Below are positions 30,640-39,665 of a stretch of DNA of 46,616 bases, in pieces; within the stretch, counting starts at the first letter, position 1, and each line of letters opens with the position of its first letter. A program made the translations under genes and the position numbers. The notes under the pieces are model-generated. The model ran no database searches and had not been told where the DNA came from. It was given only the letters and a program-made list of their open reading frames with translations. The stretch covers positions 1 to 46,616 of the forward strand of contig JASHNS010000033.1 of the NCBI GenBank assembly GCA_030041515.1, written 5' to 3'. This DNA comes from Acidobacteriaceae bacterium (GTDB lineage Bacteria; Acidobacteriota; Terriglobia; Terriglobales; Acidobacteriaceae).

Positions 30640-31902
30640 ATGCTCGCGGCGTTTCGCAAGCTGAGTTCCCGCCAGCGGCACGCGTTTGCGGCGTGCTTTC
30701 TGGGCTGGACCCTCGATGCGTTCGATTACTTCATCCTGGTGTTCTGCGTTTCCGCCGTGGCCGAAGATTTTCGTGTCGCGCGGTCCGAGGTGGTCGAGGC
30801 GCTGTTTTTGACTCTGGCCTTCCGGCCTGTGGGCGCGTTTCTCTTTGGCGCGCTGGCGGATCGGTTCGGACGGCGGCCGGTGCTCATGCTGAACATCGCC
30901 TGCTACTCGCTGCTGGAGATGAGCTGCGCCTTCGCCGGATCGATCGAGACGCTCCTGATCCTGCGGGCGCTGTTTGGGATCGCCATGGGCGGCGAGTGGG
31001 GCGTCGGCGCGGCACTGGCCTTCGAGTCGCTTCCCACGGAAAATCGCGGATTCTTCTCCGGCCTGCTGCAGGAAGGCTATGCGGTGGGGTATCTGGTGGC
31101 CGCCGCGGCCTACGCGCTGTTGTTCCCGTGGTTCTCGCATTTAGCATGGCATGGGCATGCCTTTGGATGGCGCGGCATGTTCCTCGTCGGCGCGGCACCG
31201 GCGCTCCTGGTCTTTTACATCGGCGGAAAAGTCGAGGAGTCGCCTGCCTGGAGCCAGGGCCAGGCGGAACGCGTCTCGGCGGGAGCGGCGCCGATGAGCG
31301 CGTGGAAAGGCATCTTCCAGTATGGTGGGACGTTCCTGTTCCTGGTGCTGCTGATGACGGGATTCAATGCGTTTTCGCACGGTACGCAGGATCTCTATCC
31401 GACGTTTTTGCAGAAGGATCATGGATTCTCCGTGCAGCTCACGGGAGCCATTGCGATCCTTTACAACATCGGAGCGCTGGCTGGCGGGCTGCTGTTCGGC
31501 ACGCTCTCGGAACGAATCGGCCGGAAGCGGGCCATTCTGCTGGCGGCAGCCTTGTCGTTGCCAGCCATTCCCCTCTTCGCGTTGTCGCATTCGGTGGCGG
31601 CGCTGGCTGGCGGCGCGTTCCTGATGCAGTTCATGGTGCAGGGTGCATGGGGGGTGATTCCGGCGTGGCTCAGCGAGCTCTCGCCCGGGCCGGTGCGCGC
31701 CACGTTTCCGGGGCTCGCCTACCAGCTCGGGAATCTCATTTCCTCGAAAAACGACGTGCTGCAGGCGCGGGCCGCGGAGCATTTGGGCGGCTACGGCGTA
31801 GTGCTGGCGGGAACCGTAGTGGTGGTTGCCCTGTATCTGATCGTGGTAACGCTTTTCGGGCGCGAATCCCGCGGTGCGATTCTCGACACTACGTCTGGTT
31901 AA
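30640..31902 (+). CDS. MFS transporter (organic-acid/aromatic-acid proton symporter type)
   Basis: 420 aa with 12 predicted membrane helices. The MFS signature appears twice: GALADRFGRRPVLM in the first half and GTLSERIGRKRAILL in the second. LDAFDYFILVFCVSAVAEDF and RALFGIAMGGEWGVGAALAFE (the latter two helix ends shortened) are typical of the sialic-acid/shikimate/lactate (AAHS/SHS) group. The substrate cannot be decided from sequence alone. Its 3' end overlaps the convergent kdsB by 14 bp. Confidence 0.88.
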   Translation: MLAAFRKLSSRQRHAFAACFLGWTLDAFDYFILVFCVSAVAEDFRVARSEVVEALFLTLAFRPVGAFLFGALADRFGRRPVLMLNIACYSLLEMSCAFAGSIETLLILRALFGIAMGGEWGVGAALAFESLPTENRGFFSGLLQEGYAVGYLVAAAAYALLFPWFSHLAWHGHAFGWRGMFLVGAAPALLVFYIGGKVEESPAWSQGQAERVSAGAAPMSAWKGIFQYGGTFLFLVLLMTGFNAFSHGTQDLYPTFLQKDHGFSVQLTGAIAILYNIGALAGGLLFGTLSERIGRKRAILLAAALSLPAIPLFALSHSVAALAGGAFLMQFMVQGAWGVIPAWLSELSPGPVRATFPGLAYQLGNLISSKNDVLQARAAEHLGGYGVVLAGTVVVVALYLIVVTLFGRESRGAILDTTSG

Positions 31903-32638
31903 GCCGCTCGCGCAGGATCTTTTCGGCTGCGATCAGATCATCTTCCGTGTCGACGCCGATGGTGTCAGAGGGCGCGGCGGCCACGTGGATGTCGATGCCG
32001 TTGTCGAGCAGCCGCAGTTGCTCGAGGCGCTCCACTTTTTCGAGCCAGGACGGCGGCAGCGCGGCAAAGCGGTCCAGCGCCGCACGGCGGTAGGCGTAGA
32101 TGCCAAGATGCTTGCGGTAGCCGGCGAATCCAGCCTGATCGCGGTCATGAGGGATGGTCGCGCGCGAAAAATAGAGGGCGCGATCGTCGCTGGCGGTGAC
32201 CACCTTCACGGCGTTTGGATTGGCGATGTCGAGCGCCGGGCAGCGGACCGCCAGCGTGCCGACCTGGACTTCTGGGCGGCGGAAAAGCTCGAGCAGCGGC
32301 GGAAAGTGTTCCGGCGTGAGCAGGGGCTCGTCGCCCTGGATGTTGACGCAGATGTCCGCGGCCACGGATTGCGCGACAGCGTGGACGCGGTCGGTGCCGC
32401 TCGGGCAGTCCTCCGGGGTAAAGACCGCGGGGAGATTGTGCGCGTTGCAGAAGCTGAGGACTTCGTCGGAGTCGGTGGCGATCAGAATCTGGTCGAAGAG
32501 CGGGCAGGCGCGGGCCGCGCGATAGACCCAGGCGATCATGGGCTGGCCGGCGACGTCGCGCAGCACTTTGCGGGGCAGGCGCGTGGAGCCGAGGCGGGCG
32601 GGGATGACAGCGAGGATGCGGCCGAGGTCGGAGGGCAA
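31889..32638 (-). CDS. kdsB: 3-deoxy-manno-octulosonate cytidylyltransferase
   Basis: Activates Kdo with CTP to CMP-Kdo, the donor for WaaA encoded at 5.6 kb. 249 aa, normal. The N terminus ILAVIPARLGSTRLPRKVL is the nucleotide-binding signature, followed by LIATDSDEVL and VNIQGDEPLL with the metal-binding acidic residue, and YRKHLGIYAYRR. GVDTEDDLIAAEKIL closes the protein. It shares its 3' end with the MFS gene and its 5' side faces the VapBC module. Confidence 0.96.
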   Translation of the reverse strand: MPSDLGRILAVIPARLGSTRLPRKVLRDVAGQPMIAWVYRAARACPLFDQILIATDSDEVLSFCNAHNLPAVFTPEDCPSGTDRVHAVAQSVAADICVNIQGDEPLLTPEHFPPLLELFRRPEVQVGTLAVRCPALDIANPNAVKVVTASDDRALYFSRATIPHDRDQAGFAGYRKHLGIYAYRRAALDRFAALPPSWLEKVERLEQLRLLDNGIDIHVAAAPSDTIGVDTEDDLIAAEKILRERLNQT

Positions 32639-32681
32639 GGTGGGTGTTCTCCGGAATCCAGTGTAATGGCGGATTGTTGCT

Positions 32682-32719
32682 GCATCAAATCCTGCATCAT
32701 GTGATGCTAAAATTGATGC
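32682..32719 (+). promoter_or_regulatory. nested palindromic operator of the vapBC module
   Basis: Four half-sites: GCATCA at 32682-32687 and 32694-32699, and TGATGC at 32702-32707 and 32714-32719. They are exactly symmetric about position 32700.5, giving two nested inverted repeats spaced 12 bases apart on each arm. TAAAAT (32708-32713) between two half-sites could be the -10 box, so binding would block transcription. This is the expected layout for autorepression by a VapBC complex. Confidence 0.75.
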
Positions 32720-32730
32720 GCGGAGACACT

Positions 32731-32955
32731 ATGAGGACGACGGTAACGCTGGACGACGAGCTGCTGAAGAAGGCGCAGAGATATACGGAGATCAAGGAAA
32801 AGAGCGCTCTGATGAACGAGGCGCTCCAGGCGCTTGTGGAGCGTGAGGCGGCGCACCGGCTCATCGCGCTGGGAGGCACCATGCCCGGACTCAAAGCCCC
32901 GCCGCGTCGCAGGCCGCCAGCGACTCTCCGCCGGCGGAAATCGAGGGCCGCGTGA
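32731..32955 (+). CDS. vapB: VapB-type antitoxin
   Basis: 74 aa. MRTTVTLDDELLKKAQRY is a ribbon-helix-helix DNA-binding start, followed by KEKSALMNEALQALVEREAAHRL, and then a Pro/Arg-rich C terminus (PGLKAPPRRRPPATLRRR) that would wrap the toxin. The start has GGAG 5 bases upstream and lies 12 bp after the operator. The stop overlaps the toxin start (GTGA), so antitoxin and toxin are translationally coupled. Confidence 0.88.
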   Translation: MRTTVTLDDELLKKAQRYTEIKEKSALMNEALQALVEREAAHRLIALGGTMPGLKAPPRRRPPATLRRRKSRAA

Positions 32956-33320
32956 TCCTCGTCGATACTTCGGTCTGGGTCGATCATTTCCATCGCCCAG
33001 AGCCGGAACTCGAGGCGCTGCTGCGGGCCAGGAAGATCCTGGTTCATCCTTTTGTGAGGGGAGAAGTCGCGCTCGGATCATTCCCCAACCGCGTCGCCTT
33101 GCTGGATTATCTTGGCGGGCTATATCGCGGAAAAGTGGCGAGCGACGATGAAGTGCTGCAGCTCATCGAGGACTGGGGGCTCACGGGAACGGGAATTGGC
33201 TACATGGATGCTCACCTGCTCGCGTCCGTCCTGCTGACCTCCGGCGCGCGCCTGTGGACGCGGGACCGGGCGCTGCGCAAAGTGGCGCGGCAGCTTTCGC
33301 TGGATGCGGGGCTGAAGTAG
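32952..33320 (+). CDS. vapC: VapC-type PIN-domain toxin
   Basis: 122 aa PIN-domain ribonuclease from a GTG start overlapping the antitoxin stop. The acidic metal-binding residues are D5 (MILVDTSVW), E38 (RGEVALG), D86 ([10 protein letters not shown]) and D105 (LWTRDRAL), all in place, so it should be active. VapC toxins cut tRNA or rRNA when antitoxin is lost. The module sits between kdsB and acsA as a compact 0.65-kb cassette. Confidence 0.93.
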   Translation: MILVDTSVWVDHFHRPEPELEALLRARKILVHPFVRGEVALGSFPNRVALLDYLGGLYRGKVASDDEVLQLIEDWGLTGTGIGYMDAHLLASVLLTSGARLWTRDRALRKVARQLSLDAGLK

Positions 33321-33378
33321 CGCACCTGCGGTTGCGCGGGGCAAGCGCCAGCCATTACCTTGGTCTGACGGAGAAACG

Positions 33379-35346
33379 ATGGCAGCCGACACCACGATCA
33401 GCCCCAACCTCGAATCGATTTTGCGCGAAAACCGGGTATTTCCCCCGCCTGCGGAGTTCGCGCAGCAGGCCCACATCAGGAGCCTCGCCCAGTACCAGGA
33501 GATGTATCAGCGCTCCGTGAACGATCCGGAGGGATTTTGGGCGGAGGCGGCGCACGAGCTGTACTGGTTCGAGCCGTGGAAGAAGGTGCTCGAGTGGAAC
33601 CTGCCGTGGGCGAAGTGGTTTGTGGGCGGAAAGCTCAACCTCTGCTACAACTGCGTGGACCGGCACGTGGAGAAAGGCCGCGCGGACAAGACGGCGATCC
33701 TGTGGGAGGGTGAGCCGGGCGAGGTGCGCCGGCTGACGTACCGGGACCTGCTGAGCGAGGTGCAGCGATTTGCGAACGCGCTGAAGGGGCTGGGCATCCG
33801 GAAGGGCGACCGCGTCGCGGTTTACATGGGGATGACGCCGGAACTGGCCATCGCGATTCTTGCCTGCGCGCGCATCGGCGCTGTGCACTCGGTGATTTTT
33901 GGCGGCTTCGCGGCGAACGCGATCGTCGATCGCGTCAACGATTCGCAGTGCGTGGCGATCCTCACCCAGGACGGCTCCTGGCGGCGCGGCAATGAAGTGA
34001 AACTGAAGGCCACGGTGGATGAAGCCGTCCCCAATTGCCCGACCATCAGGAATGTAGTGGTGTACCGGCGCACTGGGTCTGACGTGCAGATGCAGCCCGG
34101 GCGCGATCACTGGTGGGATGAGCTGATGGCCGCGGCAGAAAAGGAGTGTCCCGCGGAGCCAATGGATTCCGAGGATCCGCTCTACATCCTCTACACATCG
34201 GGCACAACCGGCAAGCCGAAAGGGCTGGTCCACACCACGGGCGGGTACTCGGTCCAGACCTACCTGACCAGCAAGTACATCTTCGATCTCAAGGAAGACG
34301 ACGTGTACTGGTGCTCGGCGGATATCGGCTGGGTGACGGGGCATTCGTATGTCGTGTACGGGATTCTGCAGAACGGCGCGACCACCCTGATGTATGAGGG
34401 CGCGCCGAACCATCCTGGGCTGGACCGCTTCTGGAAAATCATTGAGGACCACAAAGTGACGGTCTTCTACACGGCGCCGACCGCCATCCGCGCGTTCATC
34501 AAGTGGGGCGACGAGCATGTGGCCAGGCACGACCTGAGCAGCCTGCGCCTGCTGGGCACGGTCGGCGAGCCGATCAATCCGGAAGCGTGGATCTGGTATC
34601 GCGAGACGATTGGCGGCGGGCGCTGCCCCATTGTGGATACCTGGTGGCAGACGGAGACGGGCGGCATCATGATTTCGCCCATCCCTGGCGCGGTGGCGGC
34701 GAAGCCCGGCTCGGCGACGCGGCCGTTCTTCGGCATTGTGCCGGAGGTGGTCACTCGCGAAGGCCAGCCTGTTCCGGCCGGGCAGGGTGGACTGCTGGTG
34801 ATTCGCAAGCCCTGGCCCTCCATGGCGCGGACGATCTGGGGCGATCCGGACCGCTACGTGAAGCAGTATTGGTCGGATATTCCGGGCTCGTACTTTACAG
34901 GCGATGGCGCGCGCATGGACGCCGACGGTTACTTCTGGCTGATGGGACGCGTGGACGACGTGATCAACGTGAGCGGCCACCGGCTGGGCACGATGGAAGT
35001 GGAGTCGGCCCTGGTGGCGCATGAAAAGGTCGCCGAAGCGGCGGTGGTGGGGCGTCCGGATCCGTTGAAGGGCCAGGCGATTTCGGCGTTTGTCACGCTG
35101 GAAAGCGGGCACGCGCCCACGAAACAGCTGAAAGACGAGCTGCGTGCCTGGGTGGCAAAGGAGATCGGCGCTCTGGCGCGGCCGGACGATATTCGCTTCA
35201 CCGACGCGCTGCCCAAAACGCGTTCCGGTAAGATCATGCGGCGCCTGTTGCGGGAAATGGCGACCCATGGCGAGGTGAAGGGCGACGTCACGACGCTGGA
35301 GGATTTCAGTGTGATCGCCAAATTGCGCGAGCAGGACGAAGGCTGA
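33379..35346 (+). CDS. acsA: acetyl-CoA synthetase
   Basis: 655 aa AMP-forming enzyme making acetyl-CoA from acetate, CoA and ATP. The phosphate loop is [20 protein letters not shown], and [14 protein letters not shown] is the acetyl-adenylate site. [17 protein letters not shown] is the hinge and CoA region, and [12 protein letters not shown] carries K618, the lysine acetylated in other bacteria to switch the enzyme off. It is followed by a terminator hairpin, so it is probably its own transcription unit. Confidence 0.97.
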   Translation: MAADTTISPNLESILRENRVFPPPAEFAQQAHIRSLAQYQEMYQRSVNDPEGFWAEAAHELYWFEPWKKVLEWNLPWAKWFVGGKLNLCYNCVDRHVEKGRADKTAILWEGEPGEVRRLTYRDLLSEVQRFANALKGLGIRKGDRVAVYMGMTPELAIAILACARIGAVHSVIFGGFAANAIVDRVNDSQCVAILTQDGSWRRGNEVKLKATVDEAVPNCPTIRNVVVYRRTGSDVQMQPGRDHWWDELMAAAEKECPAEPMDSEDPLYILYTSGTTGKPKGLVHTTGGYSVQTYLTSKYIFDLKEDDVYWCSADIGWVTGHSYVVYGILQNGATTLMYEGAPNHPGLDRFWKIIEDHKVTVFYTAPTAIRAFIKWGDEHVARHDLSSLRLLGTVGEPINPEAWIWYRETIGGGRCPIVDTWWQTETGGIMISPIPGAVAAKPGSATRPFFGIVPEVVTREGQPVPAGQGGLLVIRKPWPSMARTIWGDPDRYVKQYWSDIPGSYFTGDGARMDADGYFWLMGRVDDVINVSGHRLGTMEVESALVAHEKVAEAAVVGRPDPLKGQAISAFVTLESGHAPTKQLKDELRAWVAKEIGALARPDDIRFTDALPKTRSGKIMRRLLREMATHGEVKGDVTTLEDFSVIAKLREQDEG

Positions 35347-35372
35347 GGATTACGGTTGACGGACCAGGATGG
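35345..35372. repeat. short heptamer repeat array after acsA
   Basis: Four 7-bp units in register right after the acsA stop: GAGGATT, ACGGTTG, ACGGACC, AGGATGG. They share the ACGGTTx unit with the array between rimP and nusA. The array runs directly into the terminator hairpin. Confidence 0.55.
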
Positions 35373-35405
35373 CCCTCCGGCTTGCCGGAGGGCCGCGTTG
35401 TTTTT
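35371..35405 (+). terminator. terminator hairpin of acsA
   Basis: Perfect 11-bp stem GGCCCTCCGGC/GCCGGAGGGCC (35371-35381 and 35384-35394) with a two-base TT loop, then GCGTTG and TTTTT. The tract begins a few bases after the stem, so it is a slightly imperfect intrinsic terminator. The left arm plus six flanking bases matches a stretch at 13720-13735 at 15 of 16 positions. Confidence 0.7.
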
Positions 35406-35469
35406 GAGGGTGGAAACGGCAACCGGCGGCAGGCGGAACCCATCTGGTCAGAAGGGAACGCTGATCAGG

Positions 35470-37068
35470 ATGAATGCGGCCTCAGAAACCAGGAAAAAGA
35501 AACGCTGGCATCTGGCAGCGTGGCTGACGGGCGCCCTCATCGCGCTGGCGGTGACGGGTGTTGTGCTCATGTTCGTCTTCTGGCCGTTCCGGTACCGTAT
35601 GGTCCATCCGCTCCTCGAGCAGGCGTTTCACAGCCGCGTCGTCGTCAGGCGCTATTACCGCACTTACTTTCCTCATCCCGGATTTGTGGCGGATGGGGTC
35701 ACGTTCTGGCGGAATGGGCACAACGGCGAGCCTCCGCTGGCGCAGGTCGATCACTTGCACGTCGTGGGCACATGGTCGGGATTGCTGTTTACCCCGCATA
35801 CGCTCTATCAGATCTGGCTGCGCGGCGTGCGGGTGAGAATTGTGCTGCCGAGCGCGAGAAACGGCAGCTCGGCTGAACAGCGCGGAGGCGAAGCGCGCGC
35901 GGAGATGGACACGGGACGGGCGCAATCGCAGCCGGCTGCGAGGCCGAGCAAGCTGACGCAGCCCACGCCGAGCGAGCTGCACGTAGAGACCATTGTCGCC
36001 AACGGCGCGACACTCGACATCCTCCAGAAGGGCAAAACGTCGCTTCATTTTGTTTTTGAAACGCTGCAGATCCACAACGTTCATGCCGGCGAACCACTGA
36101 CGTTCTTTACGCGGGCGCGCCTCCCACGGCTGCGCGCGGTGGTCGCGGCCAACGGTACTCTGGGCCCCCTGCGGCCTGGGCATTATGCGGAGATGGCCGT
36201 CCAGGGTGGATTCTCAATAGGAGGCGTGGATTTGAGCAGAGTAAGCTCGCTCGGAGGGAACGCGTCCGCCAGCGGCCATTACAGCGGACGCGTGGACCAG
36301 ATTGTGGTGCAGGGAAAGCTGGCAATTCCGAACTTTCATGTCGGCCAGGCGCATGTGGAAAGACTGGATGCCGCCTATAACGTGACCGTCAGGGTACCCC
36401 AGGGCGAAGTCGACGTTGCGAGAGCGAAAGTGCAGTTGGCGGGAAGCACGATCACTGCGAACGCGACGATTGGCGGCAATCCGAAGATTGCGCGGGTGAA
36501 CTTCGCGACGACGGACGGAAATTTGCAGCGGCTGCTGGAAGTGGTGGAGAAGGACACTCCCACGGTAGCGGGCACCGCCAGCTTTACGGCGCAGGCCCAG
36601 TTTGGAGCCGGCCCGGAACCTTTTCTGAAGAGATTGCGGCTGCAGGGACGCGCTGCGGTGCAGGATGTGACTTTTGTGCAGAGCGGGACGCAGCAGAAGG
36701 TCGATGCGTTCAGTGCGCGAGTGAGAAAGCAGAAGACCCGGGAGAAAGGAACTGTGACCGCAGCGGCGACAGCAGAGACGACATTCAGGAACGGGATCGC
36801 TTCCTTTCGCGAGGTGCGAGTCACTCTGCCGGGAGCGGCTGCTCAACTGGCAGGAACCTTCAACCTGCTCAATTTGCGTGTGAATTTGACGGGGAAGGCC
36901 ACGATGCAGCGGGACTTATCCAACGCTTTGACGGGATGGAAGCGCTGGCTGGCGGTGCCGCTGGACCCGTTTTTTAAGCATGGGAAACAGGGTGCGATTG
37001 TGCCGATAGCGATTACAGGCACAGCGCAGAATCCGAAGATTGGGCAGAACCTCTTCCACAACAGGTGA
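35470..37068 (+). CDS. AsmA-like membrane-anchored protein
   Basis: 532 aa. A basic N terminus (RKKKRWHLAAWL) and one transmembrane helix (about 16-37, ALIALAVTGVVLMFVFW) are followed by a large beta-rich periplasmic part with segments such as VDHLHVVGTWSGLLFTP, VRVRIVLPS and LRVNLTGKATMQRDLSNA. This layout is that of AsmA/YhdP-type bridge proteins thought to move phospholipids across the envelope. The C terminus (VPIAITGTAQNPKIGQNLFHNR, shortened) is typical of AsmA-like families. The start at 35470 was chosen because earlier in-frame codons overlap the terminator. Confidence 0.7.
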   Translation: MNAASETRKKKRWHLAAWLTGALIALAVTGVVLMFVFWPFRYRMVHPLLEQAFHSRVVVRRYYRTYFPHPGFVADGVTFWRNGHNGEPPLAQVDHLHVVGTWSGLLFTPHTLYQIWLRGVRVRIVLPSARNGSSAEQRGGEARAEMDTGRAQSQPAARPSKLTQPTPSELHVETIVANGATLDILQKGKTSLHFVFETLQIHNVHAGEPLTFFTRARLPRLRAVVAANGTLGPLRPGHYAEMAVQGGFSIGGVDLSRVSSLGGNASASGHYSGRVDQIVVQGKLAIPNFHVGQAHVERLDAAYNVTVRVPQGEVDVARAKVQLAGSTITANATIGGNPKIARVNFATTDGNLQRLLEVVEKDTPTVAGTASFTAQAQFGAGPEPFLKRLRLQGRAAVQDVTFVQSGTQQKVDAFSARVRKQKTREKGTVTAAATAETTFRNGIASFREVRVTLPGAAAQLAGTFNLLNLRVNLTGKATMQRDLSNALTGWKRWLAVPLDPFFKHGKQGAIVPIAITGTAQNPKIGQNLFHNR

Positions 37069-37186
37069 AAGCTGCGGCAATTTCGGGGAAGTTATGCCCT
37101 CGTCCGCCCTCACAGGTCCGCCGCTTGCCTGCTGGTCGCGTCAGCTCGATATCCGCGCTCCGCAGCACATCAACTCTGAAGATGCT

Positions 37187-38068
37187 TTAGGCCAGCGCTT
37201 CGTTCAGGTTCTCGATGGCTTCATCGATCTCGCCATTGCTCTTGTATCCGACGGTGACGGAGTCGACATGGGCCGTTTGGAAGGCAAAGCGCATGGCGCG
37301 GCGGCGGTCGTCGCGGTCGAATGTGCCCTCGCCGATCAGCTTCATGCTGATGACGCCTTTCCTGTTGGCGAGCGTCTGGTGGATGCGGGTAACGACTTCG
37401 GGAACGTCGCCGCCGACGCTGGCCGTGTAGTCTTCCGCATCCATGCGCACGCCCTTGTGGTTCACGCGGATCATGCCAATCTGGAGCCAGGAATTGTCCG
37501 GCACGCGGGCGAGCGCCGGCAGGCCGTGGACCGACGCGCCGCGCGCACGCACCGAGCCCATGTGCTGCGCGGTGAGGACGGCCTCCTGCCATCCACGGGT
37601 GTCCTCGGGCCAGGTGGAGGTGTGCTGCCAGTGGAGGAGCAGGATGTCAAAGTAATCGGTGCGCGCCTGGCGGCGCAGTTGATCGATCCTGGCCAGCGGC
37701 GGCGTCGGATCTTCGGTCGTCACTTTGGTCATCAGGCGATAGTTCTCGCGGGGAATACCCTGAAGCGCGACGCCGAGCATGTGGTGCATGTCGCCGTAGG
37801 AGTCCGAGGTCTCAAAGAATCGGATGCCGCGGTCGTAGGCGTAGCGGACCAGGCGGTTGAAGCCCTCCTGGCCGAGGGCGCGCTGGACGGCGCCACTGCC
37901 GGTGCCGGTGCCGAAGGCGAGACGCGTGACACTCACGCCGGAGTCGCCCAGCGGCACCCAGCTCGCGGCCGTTTGCGGCTCGGCTTCAAGGGGGAACGTT
38001 CCGAGCGAAGCCACTGCGCCGGTGGCGGCGGTGGCTTTCAGAAAATCGCGGCGGGAGAAGGACGTCAT
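37187..38068 (-). CDS. Tat-exported aldo/keto reductase
   Basis: 293 aa. The N terminus is a twin-arginine signal (SRRDFLKATAATGAVASLG). The TIM barrel has aldo/keto reductase catalytic residues D89 and Y91 in FFETSDSYGD, K115 in LMTKVTT and H146 in LLLHWQH. It would reduce an aldehyde or ketone with NAD(P)H, although Tat export puts it in the periplasm, where NADPH is scarce; many acidobacterial family members carry this signal. The SD AAGGAGGG precedes ATG by 5 bases. Substrate unknown. Confidence 0.85.
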   Translation of the reverse strand: MTSFSRRDFLKATAATGAVASLGTFPLEAEPQTAASWVPLGDSGVSVTRLAFGTGTGSGAVQRALGQEGFNRLVRYAYDRGIRFFETSDSYGDMHHMLGVALQGIPRENYRLMTKVTTEDPTPPLARIDQLRRQARTDYFDILLLHWQHTSTWPEDTRGWQEAVLTAQHMGSVRARGASVHGLPALARVPDNSWLQIGMIRVNHKGVRMDAEDYTASVGGDVPEVVTRIHQTLANRKGVISMKLIGEGTFDRDDRRRAMRFAFQTAHVDSVTVGYKSNGEIDEAIENLNEALA

Positions 38069-38088
38069 GGTGCCCTCCTTTGCTTATC

Positions 38089-38123
38089 AGAGTACAGCGA
38101 AGCCGCTGCAGGGTACAGGCCGG
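38089..38123. repeat. short heptamer repeat array
   Basis: Units AGAGTAC, AGCGAAG, CCGCTGC, AGGGTAC and AGGCCGG in 7-bp register, in the gap between the aldo/keto reductase and the S24-type repressor genes. The middle unit is degenerate. AGGGTAC is identical to a unit of the 41.1-kb array. Confidence 0.45.
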
Positions 38124-38136
38124 CAAACCAGGACGC

Positions 38137-38907
38137 CTACCCGGTCTCGCGCACGATCCACCACAGTACCTCGCCGAATATTCTCCATCTGGACGCATTG
38201 CTCACGTCCAGAGGCAGATAGCGGCGATTCGCGGAGACCATCAGATCCGTTCCCTGCAGACGCTGGAAGCGCGCGACTTTGAAACCCTGATCTCGATGCG
38301 ATACCACGGCCAGCTTTTGGTGAAGACGATCGCGATCCGTGATCGCGGTGTCGACGAAAACAATGGATCCCGGAGGAATCACCGGATCCATGGAGTCGCC
38401 CGCCAGGTGCATCGCGATCATCTGTTCCGGGTGCGGGCACCATTCCAGCGGAGCGACAAGGATCGTTTCGATTTTGGCCTGCGAGAGGCTGACGTTTTGC
38501 TGCGGCGCAATACGGTCGCCCCAGGCGGTGACGTTGAGCAGCGGGATCGCTACCGCACTGCCGCTCTCGCCCAGCACCTGGGAAACCCTGGCGGGAGCGA
38601 TGAGCTGAAGATCCCTGAGATTCATGCGGAGTGACGACGCGGTTCTGTCGAAGCTGGCGACCGGCAATCCGGAAGGATCCATGCCGGCACGCTCCCAGAA
38701 GTAAAGGTTCTCCGGGGCGTGTGCAAGATTCCCCAGGGCGACATAGGTTTGCGCAGTGGGTTCAATCCTGCCCTGAATCCAGCGGGAAACCGTAGCCGGC
38801 GAGACACCCAGGCGCTCCGCCAAACCCGCCTGGGTGAGTTGGAGATCGCGCAGGAGTCTCCGAATGCGGCCCGCCCACTCGGGGGAACTGTGAGATTTCA
38901 GCGCCAT
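38137..38907 (-). CDS. XRE-family repressor with an S24 peptidase-like domain
   Basis: 256 aa. The helix-turn-helix at about 14-46 (LTQAGLAERLGVSPATVSRWI) is XRE-type. The C-terminal half is LexA/CI-like: S172 in AGDSMDPVIPPGS and K210 in FKVARFQR are the catalytic Ser-Lys pair, but no obvious Ala-Gly or Cys-Gly cleavage site precedes the domain clearly. It could be a stress- or phage-type repressor that self-cleaves. It sits alone, divergent from the response-regulator gene, and not near phage genes. Confidence 0.85.
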   Translation of the reverse strand: MALKSHSSPEWAGRIRRLLRDLQLTQAGLAERLGVSPATVSRWIQGRIEPTAQTYVALGNLAHAPENLYFWERAGMDPSGLPVASFDRTASSLRMNLRDLQLIAPARVSQVLGESGSAVAIPLLNVTAWGDRIAPQQNVSLSQAKIETILVAPLEWCPHPEQMIAMHLAGDSMDPVIPPGSIVFVDTAITDRDRLHQKLAVVSHRDQGFKVARFQRLQGTDLMVSANRRYLPLDVSNASRWRIFGEVLWWIVRETG

Positions 38908-39237
38908 GATTCCTGGTCTCTGGTTTCACCGGCGCAATTACACCAATGAAATCAATAATTTAGCGTCCCTTGGCAGGTATGCTAACAGGAACTTTCGCGC
39001 ATCGTAAGTGAACGGAGGGAGCGGGGTGGTACGCGAAACCTTCCAAAGCGTAACGAATTCGAAAGCGGCGAAACACCCGGAAGAACAAGTATGAGATTAA
39101 AAAAGCGAGAGATGAGCCCTTGCGCCACCCGCTTCGCAGACCTTGCCAGAACCTGCTCCAGTTGTATCCCGGACTGCTTTGGAAACCAGAGATGCTGGAT
39201 CGATTGCAGCTTTCGCATTTCCGATGGGGAGGTGGAC
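38908..39237. other. divergent intergenic region with repressor promoter and possible operator
   Basis: 330 bp between the repressor and response-regulator genes. On the minus strand a promoter reads TTAGCA (38980-38985), 17 bases, TAAATT (38957-38962). Between it and the repressor ATG lies an imperfect palindrome, TTTCACCGG (38924-38932) and CCAATGAAA (38943-38951), 7 of 9 positions symmetric, a candidate operator. For the plus strand I see no convincing promoter. The response-regulator frame is open upstream to 39091, but without conserved sequence. Confidence 0.4.
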
Positions 39238-39654
39238 ATGCCGCGCAGACCGGACGGAAGACGGGTGTTGATCGTCGATGATGAACACCCCGTAGCCGAT
39301 ACGCTGGAAAGGATATTCCAGCTCAGCGGGTACGAGGTTCGAGTGGCGTACTCGGCCGAAGAGGGTGTCGAGATCATTGCTTCCTGGGAGCCGCACCTGG
39401 CTCTTCTGGATGTGATGCTTCCGGGGATGAACGGCGTCGAACTCGCTGTAATTCTGAGGGACAATCACCCCGATTGCCAGGTCCTTTTGTTTTCGGGGTC
39501 CGAGGAGGCCGTGCACTTTCTGCGGGAAGCGGCCGGCAAAGGGCACAGGTTCAATATTTTGGCCAAGCCGGCCCATCCGGTCGAGGTCCTGGAGATGGTC
39601 AGACGTCTCCTTGCCAGTTTCCCCGAAGCACTCCCCGTGGCGCTGCCCAACTGA
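39238..39654 (+). CDS. single-domain response regulator
   Basis: 138 aa receiver domain without an output domain. Acidic pocket D14-D15 (LIVDDEHP), phosphorylation site D58 (LLDVMLPGMNG), Ser at the switch position in LLFSGS, and K110 (LAKPAHP). It probably signals by protein contact, like CheY or Spo0F. No histidine kinase is encoded nearby. The start has GGGGAGGT 4 bases upstream. It is convergent with mrp, 11 bp apart. Confidence 0.88.
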   Translation: MPRRPDGRRVLIVDDEHPVADTLERIFQLSGYEVRVAYSAEEGVEIIASWEPHLALLDVMLPGMNGVELAVILRDNHPDCQVLLFSGSEEAVHFLREAAGKGHRFNILAKPAHPVEVLEMVRRLLASFPEALPVALPN

Positions 39655-39665
39655 GCAGCGTCCTC

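Noticed and set aside
32644-32730. Longer antitoxin N terminus
   Set aside because: It would translate the operator; the ATG at 32731 has a proper SD and begins the ribbon-helix-helix fold.
39091-39237. N-terminal extension of the response regulator with several cysteines
   Set aside because: The receiver domain starts after a strong SD at 39238; the upstream part has no recognisable feature.
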